DNA from: Butyrivibrio sp.
Lineage (GTDB): Bacteria; Bacillota; Clostridia; Lachnospirales; Lachnospiraceae
NCBI GenBank assembly: GCA_024688095.1
Contig: JAILEJ010000518.1
Coordinates: forward strand, 1 to 5,024
Length of the DNA: 5,024 nt
Direction of reading: 5' to 3'
Positions 1-4,241 of the stretch are shown piece by piece; positions within the stretch are counted from its first letter, which is position 1, and the number at the start of each line of letters is the position of its first letter. Made by a program: the position numbers and the translations under genes. Under the pieces are notes generated by a model. It saw only the letters and a program-made list of their open reading frames with translations. It ran no database searches and was not told the origin of the DNA.

Positions 1-4
1 CTTG

Positions 5-48
5 ATAATGTCTTAAATTCAGATACATTGCGAACTTAAGACAATTAT
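5..48. repeat. Inverted repeat flanking the -35 box of the ireB promoter
   Basis: TGTCTTAA (9-16) is repeated in inverted form as TTAAGACA (36-43). The symmetry extends to ATAAT (5-9) against ATTAT (44-48) if one base is bulged. The -35 box lies in the 19-base interior and the right arm fills the promoter spacer. This could be a repressor or activator operator, or the weak terminator-like tail of the gene to the left. The arms are AT-rich and no T-run follows directly, so a standard intrinsic terminator is unlikely. Confidence 0.45.
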
Positions 49-56
49 AGTATGAT
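28..56 (+). promoter_or_regulatory. Sigma-A-type promoter upstream of ireB
   Basis: A -35 box TTGCGA (28-33, 4 of 6 consensus bases) and a -10 box TATGAT (51-56, 5 of 6) are separated by exactly 17 bases. The stretch after the -10 box is very AT-rich, and transcription would begin near position 63, giving a leader of about 70 nt before the ireB start at 132. It is the best promoter in the window and probably drives at least ireB, ruvX and the DUF1292 gene. Prediction by eye; no transcript data. Confidence 0.7.
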
Positions 57-74
57 ATTAATAATAATTAATAA

Positions 75-100
75 TCGGAGTTTTATGCGATAAATTCCGA
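75..100 (+). promoter_or_regulatory. Leader hairpin in the ireB 5' UTR
   Basis: Bases 75-86 and 90-100 pair into a stem of about 11 bp (starting TCGGAG against TTCCGA, one G-U pair, one bulged T) closed by a GCG triloop. No U-run follows, so it is not an intrinsic terminator. It would start about 12 nt from the predicted transcript 5' end. It may protect the 5' end of the mRNA or act in regulation; the sequence does not decide. Confidence 0.45.
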
Positions 101-131
101 AAATTGAGAGAATGGGAAGGAAACGTGGATT

Positions 132-407
132 ATGGCAGAACAGGATTTAGGTAATACACAATTTTTTAAAGTAGAAATAGAGCCGGAAACAGGTGTAAAA
201 AAAGTGCTGTCTGTAGTATATGAAGCACTTCTTGAAAAGGGTTACAACCCTGTAAATCAGATTGTTGGATATATTATGTCAGGCGATCCAACATATATTA
301 CAAGCCACAAGGGCGCAAGAAGCCTTATTATGAAGGTTGAACGAGATGAGCTCGTTGAAGAAATGCTTACAGAATACATTAAAGCTAATAATTGGAAAAA
401 ACAGTAA
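132..407 (+). CDS. ireB: IreB family regulatory phosphoprotein (UPF0297/DUF965)
   Basis: A 91-residue cytosolic protein of the usual family length. The signature core KGYNPVNQIVGYIMSGDP (residues 36-53) is followed by SHKGARSLI (58-66) and ERDELVEEML (70-79), which identify the family clearly. In Enterococcus faecalis, IreB is a small dimeric protein phosphorylated on N-terminal threonines by the PASTA kinase IreK and lowers intrinsic cephalosporin resistance; Thr9 in the NTQFF segment here is the likely equivalent site (inference). The ATG at 132 is preceded by GGGAAGG (114-120), with 11 bases between them, a little long; no better in-frame start exists. It is the first gene after the promoter and lies two bases before ruvX. 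In B. subtilis the homologue yrzL has the same neighbour. The kinase and phosphatase partners are not in this window. Confidence 0.93.
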   Translation: MAEQDLGNTQFFKVEIEPETGVKKVLSVVYEALLEKGYNPVNQIVGYIMSGDPTYITSHKGARSLIMKVERDELVEEMLTEYIKANNWKKQ

Positions 408-409
408 AT

Positions 410-838
410 ATGAGAATAATGGGACTTGATTACGGCTCCAAAACAGTTGGAGTCGCAATCAGCGATACACTACTTCTGACAGCTCAGCCAAAAGAGATAA
501 TCAGAAGAAAAGAAGAAAATAAACTTCGCAGAACTCTCGCAAGAATAGAAGAACTGATTCAGGAATACGAGGTAGAGCAGATAGTACTTGGCCTTCCTCT
601 GAATATGGATCAGTCTGTTAGTGCGCGCGCAGAACTTTCTATGGAGTTTAAGGATAAAATAGAGAGAAGAACGGGAATACCTGTAACGATGTGGGACGAA
701 AGACTCACAACAGTAGAAGCTGATGAAATAATGGAACAGTCAGGTGTGCCCAAAAAAGACTTCAAAAAATATGTTGATATGATTGCTGCTCAGATTATCC
801 TGCAGGATTATCTGGACAACAGAGATAAGAAGAATTAG
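410..838 (+). CDS. ruvX: Putative Holliday junction resolvase RuvX/YqgF (pre-16S rRNA nuclease)
   Basis: A 142-residue RNase H-fold protein, typical for the family. The start is put at ATG 410 because the protein then begins MRIMGLDYGSKTVGVAISD, the normal N terminus; the TTG at 392 would add six residues inside the ireB coding region. Weak GGAAAA at 394-399 may serve as ribosome-binding site, and coupling to ireB (stop at 405-407) is likely. Acidic active-site candidates are Asp7 in LDYG, Glu97 in WDERLTT (95-101) and Asp123 in YVDMIAA; GLPLNMD is at 61-67. In E. coli, YqgF is linked to maturation of the 16S rRNA 5' end, and homologues cut branched DNA or RNA in vitro, so 'resolvase' is a historical name. 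The stop TAG overlaps the Shine-Dalgarno of the next gene. Confidence 0.93.
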   Translation: MRIMGLDYGSKTVGVAISDTLLLTAQPKEIIRRKEENKLRRTLARIEELIQEYEVEQIVLGLPLNMDQSVSARAELSMEFKDKIERRTGIPVTMWDERLTTVEADEIMEQSGVPKKDFKKYVDMIAAQIILQDYLDNRDKKN

Positions 839-848
839 GAGAAATATT

Positions 849-1112
849 TTGGAGAAAATATTATTTACTCTTGATGATGGTGAAACAGTGACATTTTATC
901 CACTGGAGCAGACTGTCATAGGGGCAAAGACCTATATACTGGTTACAGATTCTGAAGATGGAGACGGAGAAGCACTTATTCTTCGTGATGATTCAGGTTC
1001 TAATGATACAGAAGCGGTTTATAGCATTGTTGAGGATGATGATGAACTTGACGGAGTAGCTATGATTTTTAAGAAGCTTCTGGATGAAGATGGCATCGGA
1101 CTCGATATCTGA
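849..1112 (+). CDS. DUF1292 family protein (YrzB-like), function unknown
   Basis: An 87-residue, very acidic protein: about 24 Asp/Glu against 5 Lys/Arg. It begins MEKILFTLDDGETVTFYPLEQ, matching the usual opening of DUF1292 proteins, and continues with alternating strand-like segments (TYILVTD, EALILRDD, EAVYSIV) and a helical end (GVAMIFKKLLDED). The start is TTG 849, chosen because AGGAG (837-841) sits 7 bases upstream and the family N terminus fits; the in-frame ATG at 783 lies inside ruvX and would add 22 unrelated residues. B. subtilis has the homologue yrzB directly after its ruvX gene (yrrK). No enzymatic motif, signal peptide or membrane segment is visible. A role beside RuvX or RNase J is only suggested by position. 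Confidence 0.88.
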   Translation: MEKILFTLDDGETVTFYPLEQTVIGAKTYILVTDSEDGDGEALILRDDSGSNDTEAVYSIVEDDDELDGVAMIFKKLLDEDGIGLDI

Positions 1113-1125
1113 TAAACAGATATTG
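1103..1125 (+). promoter_or_regulatory. Hairpin overlapping the DUF1292 stop codon
   Basis: CGATATCTG (1103-1111) pairs with CAGATATTG (1117-1125) around the loop ATAAA: 9 bp including one G-U pair. The TGA stop (1110-1112) is partly in the stem. No T-run follows, so an intrinsic terminator is doubtful. It could be an mRNA 3'-end stabiliser or processing site between the upstream genes and rnj. A second copy of ATATCTG at 1169-1175 offers the right arm another partner. Confidence 0.4.
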
Positions 1126-1141
1126 TAGATGAATATATATT
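1113..1141 (+). promoter_or_regulatory. Possible promoter for rnj
   Basis: TAAACA (1113-1118, 4 of 6 to the -35 consensus) and TATATT (1136-1141, 5 of 6 to the -10 consensus) are 17 bases apart. If used, the rnj transcript would begin near 1148 and carry a leader of about 250 nt. The region is AT-rich, so chance matches are expected. TTGGCA at 1148-1153 is a better -35 match but has no good -10 box at the right distance. Confidence 0.25.
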
Positions 1142-1191
1142 AAAAATTTGGCATTTATAAAATAAAGCATATCTGATCATGTGAGTCATTT

Positions 1192-1251
1192 ATGATGGGC
1201 GTTGTTCTATGTTAATTTAAGGGCGAATAAGGATAGAACAGGCTTCATCAT
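1192..1251 (+). promoter_or_regulatory. Long imperfect hairpin in the rnj leader
   Basis: The outer stem ATGATG (1192-1197) pairs with CATCAT (1246-1251) and the inner stem TGTTCTAT (1203-1210) pairs with ATAGAACA (1233-1240). Between them, G-U and G-C pairs with one or two unpaired bases bridge both stems, giving about 17-18 pairs around a 22-nt loop (1211-1232). There is no U-run after it, so it is not an intrinsic terminator. It may be a protein-binding or RNase cleavage element. Confidence 0.45.
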
Positions 1252-1342
1252 TATTTGAAGTACAATGATTCTTTTGATGTTTTCGGATACGATAGAGATT
1301 TATGGAAGATCTCGCAGCGGAAATCGTTAGGAAAGCGGGTTT

Positions 1343-1408
1343 ATGATTCCATATCAGAAGGCGTTATTTCATGTTTGCTACGGAAAATATGGAGGAATTA
1401 TTATTTGA
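1343..1408 (+). CDS. Possible 21-codon leader ORF overlapping the rnj start
   Basis: The ORF begins ATG at 1343 (MIPYQKALFH...) and ends ...KYGGIII with TGA at 1406-1408, so its stop overlaps the rnj TTG start (1405-1407) in the arrangement TTGA. A purine-rich site AGGAAAG (1329-1335) lies 7 bases before the ATG, an ideal spacing, and an in-frame TAG at 1328-1330 closes the frame upstream. Stop-start overlap is the usual layout for translational coupling. The peptide has no recognisable domain; its C-terminal end contains three consecutive Ile codons and GGA-GGA, which is also the rnj Shine-Dalgarno. It may be regulatory rather than a functional peptide, or a chance ORF: at 21 codons length gives no support. 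Confidence 0.35.
   Translation: MIPYQKALFHVCYGKYGGIII
1348..1395 (+). promoter_or_regulatory. rnj ribosome-binding site and possible masking helix
   Basis: GGAGG at 1391-1395 lies 9 bases before the TTG at 1405 and fixes that codon as the rnj start. TCCATAT (1348-1354) is complementary to ATATGGA (1387-1393), with an extra U-G pair (1347/1394), so a helix of 7-8 bp around a 32-nt loop could cover part of the Shine-Dalgarno. A ribosome translating the short ORF at 1343-1408 would open this helix. Confidence 0.45.
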
Positions 1409-3084
1409 GTAAAGTAAAAAAAGAAAATGCATCCAAGCTGCAGATAATACCACTTGGTGGTCTTGAGCAGATTGGAATGAACATTACTGCCTTCAAGTAT
1501 GAAGACAGTATTATTGTAGTGGATTGTGGATTATCATTCCCTGATGATGATATGCTGGGAATTGACCTTGTAATCCCTGATGTTACATACTTACAGGACA
1601 ATATTGATAAGGTAAAGGGCTTTGTAATAACTCATGGACATGAAGACCATATAGGCGCTCTTCCTTATATATTAAAAGAGATGAATGTTCCTATTTATGC
1701 CACAAGACTTACAATGGGCATAATTGAGCACAAGCTGGAAGAACATGGAATCCTTAAGAGCACAAGAAAAAAGGTTGTTAAGTTTGGACAGTCCATAAAC
1801 CTTGGAGATTTCCGCGTTGAGTTTATCAGAACAAATCATTCCATCGTAGACGCGGCAGCCCTTGCAATTTATTCTCCTGCTGGAATCGTAGTACATACAG
1901 GAGATTTCAGAGTAGACTATACACCTGTATTTGGTGATCCTATTGATCTTCAGAGATTTGCAGAAATTGGTAAAAAGGGTGTTCTCGCACTTTTGTGTGA
2001 TTCTACAAACGCAGAGAGACCTGGATACACAGCTTCTGAAAAGACAGTAGGAAAGACCTTTGATTACCTCTTTGAAGAGCATAAGGGAGCAAGAATAATA
2101 ATTGCTACTTTTGCTTCAAACGTAGACAGAGTTCAGCAGATCATAAATTCTGCTCACAAGTTTGGCAGAAAAGTTGTAGTTGAAGGACGAAGTATGGTGA
2201 GCATTATTGATATTGCTCAGAAACTTGAGTGCATACATATTCCTGAAAATACACTTATAGATATTGATGAAATCAAAAATTATCCTGATGAGAAGACAGT
2301 TATAATCACAACAGGAAGCCAGGGCGAAAGTATGGCAGCACTTAGCCGTATGGCTAATGGACAGCACAGAAAGATAAGTATTGGAGTTGGAGATACAGTA
2401 ATCTTTTCATCCCACCCGATTCCTGGAAATGAGAAAGCCGTTACGAATATCGTAAACGAGCTTCAGATGAAAGGTGCTGAGGTTATTACTCAGGATGTAC
2501 ACGTTTCAGGTCATGCATGCCAGGAAGATATAAAGCTTATCTATACACTTGTTAAGCCCAAATATTCAGTTCCTGTACACGGGGAATATAAGCATCTTAT
2601 AGCTCAGAGTAAGATTGCCATAGACCTTGGAATTCCAAAGGAAAATGTTTTTATTCTGCATTCAGGGCAGGTACTCGAACTTGACGATGAATCCGCAGAT
2701 GTTGTAGGAAAGGTTCCTGTTGGTGCAATTCTTGTTGATGGACTTGGTGTAGGTGATGTAGGAAATGTAGTTCTCAGGGATAGACAGCGTCTTGCAGAAG
2801 ACGGAATAGTAATTGTAGTATTTGCAATTGATAAGGCAAGTGCACAGCTTATATCAGGCCCAAGCATTGTTTCAAGAGGCTTTGTATATGTAAAAGAATC
2901 TGATGCACTTATTGAGGATGCTACAGAACTTTGCTATGATGAAATCTATGAAGCATTGGAAAGAGGCATTACAGACTGGGGCAAACTCAAGAATATAATC
3001 AAAGATGTATTAAGTGATTATATCTGGAAAAAGACAAAGCGCAGACCAATGATACTTCCTGTAATCATGGATGCAGAACTTTAA
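1405..3084 (+). CDS. rnj: Ribonuclease J
   Basis: A 559-residue metallo-beta-lactamase/beta-CASP nuclease, close to the family's usual 555-560. RNase J combines 5'-to-3' exonuclease and endonuclease activity in mRNA decay and rRNA maturation in Gram-positive bacteria. The N terminus LQIIPLGGLEQIGMN is typical. Zinc ligands are visible as H77-G-H79-E-D81-H82, H145, D167 (in HTGDF) and H392 (in PVHGEY); the beta-CASP motif H366-V-S-G-H370-A is also intact. The C-terminal domain (about 450-559) ends in the usual RRPMILPVIM stretch. No frameshift or missing ligand is seen. The TTG start at 1405 follows GGAGG by 9 bases and gives the expected N terminus; the in-frame TTG at 1255 would add 50 unrelated residues. 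Whether this is RNase J1 or J2 type cannot be told; full ligand conservation suggests an active enzyme. The leader may regulate it, as RNase E regulates itself in E. coli (analogy only). Confidence 0.95.
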   Translation: MSKVKKENASKLQIIPLGGLEQIGMNITAFKYEDSIIVVDCGLSFPDDDMLGIDLVIPDVTYLQDNIDKVKGFVITHGHEDHIGALPYILKEMNVPIYATRLTMGIIEHKLEEHGILKSTRKKVVKFGQSINLGDFRVEFIRTNHSIVDAAALAIYSPAGIVVHTGDFRVDYTPVFGDPIDLQRFAEIGKKGVLALLCDSTNAERPGYTASEKTVGKTFDYLFEEHKGARIIIATFASNVDRVQQIINSAHKFGRKVVVEGRSMVSIIDIAQKLECIHIPENTLIDIDEIKNYPDEKTVIITTGSQGESMAALSRMANGQHRKISIGVGDTVIFSSHPIPGNEKAVTNIVNELQMKGAEVITQDVHVSGHACQEDIKLIYTLVKPKYSVPVHGEYKHLIAQSKIAIDLGIPKENVFILHSGQVLELDDESADVVGKVPVGAILVDGLGVGDVGNVVLRDRQRLAEDGIVIVVFAIDKASAQLISGPSIVSRGFVYVKESDALIEDATELCYDEIYEALERGITDWGKLKNIIKDVLSDYIWKKTKRRPMILPVIMDAEL

Positions 3085-3126
3085 TAGTACAAAAAACAAG
3101 ACAGAGGGCGGAAGTGTGAGGTTGTT

Positions 3127-3519
3127 ATGAGAGGCACGCGAATAGGTTTATCAATAGTTGATACAGTAGTTAGAGTTGTTATTCTCGTTATAGCAGTAAT
3201 GCTTATATGGAGAGGCTCACAGACAGCTTATAAATATGGATACAGAATCTACAAGCAGACAGCTGTTTCGTCAGTTGAAGGAAAAACGGCAACTGTTACT
3301 ATTACTGAGGATATGTCAGTTAAGGATATAGCAGACCTGCTTAAAGCAAAAGGGCTGATTGCAGATACACAGCTTTTTTACTTCCAGGAAATGTTTTCTG
3401 TAAATCACGGAAGAATAATGCCGGGTACCTATGAGCTTGATGCATCAATGACACCTGAAGAAATGATTGTTGTTATGTCGGCTTCATATGTGGAAGCTGA
3501 AGAGACAGAAGAGGAATAA
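3127..3519 (+). CDS. Short MltG/YceG-like membrane protein without catalytic domain
   Basis: A 130-residue protein with a short basic N terminus, a membrane segment at about residues 9-28 (VVILVIAVMLIW core) and an outside domain. Residues 54-118 match the N-terminal LysM-like part of MltG: TATVTITEDMSVKDIADLL, a 'KGLI..TQLFYF' helix, then MPGTYELDASMTPEEMIVVM. Full MltG proteins are about 340-360 residues and carry a lytic transglycosylase domain with a catalytic Glu; that whole part is absent. The TAA stop is one base from the next gene, so there is no remnant of it. The acidic tail is EAEETEEE. GAGG (3118-3121) lies 5 bases before the ATG; the gap to rnj is 42 bases, so co-transcription is likely. 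B. subtilis has full-length mltG (yrrL) at this position. It may bind peptidoglycan or divisome partners; no enzymatic role is supported. Confidence 0.8.
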   Translation: MRGTRIGLSIVDTVVRVVILVIAVMLIWRGSQTAYKYGYRIYKQTAVSSVEGKTATVTITEDMSVKDIADLLKAKGLIADTQLFYFQEMFSVNHGRIMPGTYELDASMTPEEMIVVMSASYVEAEETEEE

Positions 3520-3520
3520 A

Positions 3521-4171
3521 GTGGAAATTAACGAAGAAAGATTTACAACTTTTATTAACTCTCTGGACAGAGGTAATGAAGAATATCTGGACGAGCTTGA
3601 GAGAATTGCCCTTGCTGATGATGTACCTATCATCAGGAAGGACACTCAGACTCTTCTTAAGTTTTTAATTAAAATGCAAAAGCCGGTAAACATACTGGAA
3701 GTTGGGTGTGCGACCGGCTTTTCTGCACTTTTGATGGCCGAGTATTCATGTCCTGAGTGCAAAATTACGACCATTGAAAAATACGAGAAAAGAATACCAA
3801 TAGCTCATGGGAATTTTGATAAATATGATAAAGATCATAAAATCACACTTCTGGAAGGAGACGCACTGGATATATTAAAAGAACTTGATCCGGAATATGA
3901 TTTTATTTTTATGGATGCTGCCAAAGGGCAGTACATAAATTTTCTCCCTGACTGCACAAGAGTCCTCAAAAAAGGAGGGCTTCTGATATCTGACAATATA
4001 CTTCAGGATGGAGATATCATAGAGTCAAGATTTGCAGTTACACGAAGAAACAGAACAATACATGCCAGAATGAGAGAATACCTGTATGAACTCAAGCATA
4101 ATGATAACTACGAAACAGTTATTTTACAGGTAGGAGATGGAATGGCACTTAGTTATAAGGTTTCTGATTGA
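3521..4171 (+). CDS. trmR: TrmR-like O-methyltransferase (tRNA 5-hydroxyuridine methyltransferase)
   Basis: A 216-residue SAM-dependent methyltransferase of the metal-dependent O-methyltransferase family 3. Motif I is EVGCATG (60-66); the acidic strand 2 end TTIEKYEKR, LLEGDALDIL and the strand YDFIFMDAAKGQY follow in order. Likely metal ligands are Asp132 (in MDAAK) and Asp158-Asn159 (in SDNIL). The C terminus RRNRTIHARMREY...VGDGMALSYKV is typical of YrrM. B. subtilis TrmR (YrrM) methylates 5-hydroxyuridine at wobble position 34 of certain tRNAs to 5-methoxyuridine. The start is GTG 3521: GAGG (3511-3514) lies 6 bases before it and the stop of the previous gene is one base away; the in-frame ATG at 3467 would lie in that gene. 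The U32 gene next to it, whose homologue makes the hydroxyuridine, strongly supports the tRNA role over catechol or caffeoyl-CoA methylation. Confidence 0.85.
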   Translation: MEINEERFTTFINSLDRGNEEYLDELERIALADDVPIIRKDTQTLLKFLIKMQKPVNILEVGCATGFSALLMAEYSCPECKITTIEKYEKRIPIAHGNFDKYDKDHKITLLEGDALDILKELDPEYDFIFMDAAKGQYINFLPDCTRVLKKGGLLISDNILQDGDIIESRFAVTRRNRTIHARMREYLYELKHNDNYETVILQVGDGMALSYKVSD

Positions 4172-4184
4172 GAAAAGCAGAGTT

Positions 4185-4190
4185 TATAAT
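4185..4190 (+). promoter_or_regulatory. Perfect -10 box between trmR and trhP
   Basis: TATAAT at 4185-4190 is a full match to the sigma-A -10 box. At 17 bases upstream stands TTCTGA (4162-4167), only 3 of 6 to the -35 consensus; TTGAGA (4168-4173) matches 5 of 6 but is only 11 bases away, too close. A weak promoter giving trhP its own transcript with a leader of about 45 nt is possible. A 6-bp AT-only-capped hairpin TAATCA-AGA-TGATTA (4187-4201) and a T-run (4205-4210) overlap it; this looks too weak for a terminator. Confidence 0.25.
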
Positions 4191-4241
4191 CAAGATGATT
4201 AGAGTTTTTTACGGATTTAGAAGTAGTAGGAGATTTTTTTG

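Larger units (their letters stand above)
1113..1404 (+). other. 292-base leader region before rnj without a conserved gene
   Basis: No protein family is recognised in either strand here. The stretch holds a weak promoter candidate, a long hairpin (1192-1251), a 21-codon ORF with a good ribosome-binding site (1343-1408) and a helix that can cover the rnj Shine-Dalgarno. The rnj frame itself is open from a TTG at 1255, but those 50 codons do not resemble the start of RNase J, include codons scarce in the gene body (CGG, TCG, CTA, AGG) and lack a good ribosome-binding site, so I treat them as untranslated. In some Clostridia, as I recall, a fur-family gene sits at this place; I see no trace of one. 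No known riboswitch class was recognised. Confidence 0.6.

Noticed and set aside
1..39. Frame open from the window edge to TAA at 37-39 as the tail of an upstream gene
   Set aside because: Twelve codons in AT-rich DNA are expected by chance, they overlap the predicted -35 box, and the residues do not match a tail I can recognise (alaS would be the expected neighbour).
1148..1175. TTGGCA (1148-1153) as -35 box of an rnj promoter
   Set aside because: At 16-17 bases downstream only TATCTG or ATCTGA is found, a poor -10 box.
1192..1215. Seven-codon ORF ATG-ATG-GGC... within the left arm of the long leader hairpin
   Set aside because: The site before it (GTGAG) is poor, the ORF is buried in the stem, and seven codons carry no statistical support.
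1255..1404. In-frame N-terminal extension of RNase J from TTG 1255 (50 extra codons)
   Set aside because: It gives a 609-residue protein against the usual 555-560, does not resemble any RNase J N terminus, has codons scarce in the gene body, and its only ribosome-binding site candidate is a poor AGG 12 bases away. GGAGG 9 bases before TTG 1405 fits far better.
1672..2867. Open frames on the - strand inside rnj (for example 1672-2082, 2116-2367, 2604-2867)
   Set aside because: They lie antisense to a clearly coding, conserved gene, have low-complexity or atypical translations, and show no ribosome-binding site or family resemblance.
4187..4210. Hairpin TAATCA-AGA-TGATTA followed by TTTTTT as intrinsic terminator after trmR
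   Set aside because: The stem is 6 bp with one G-C pair and the T-run is separated by AGAG; too weak to call, and trmR and trhP are expected to be expressed together.
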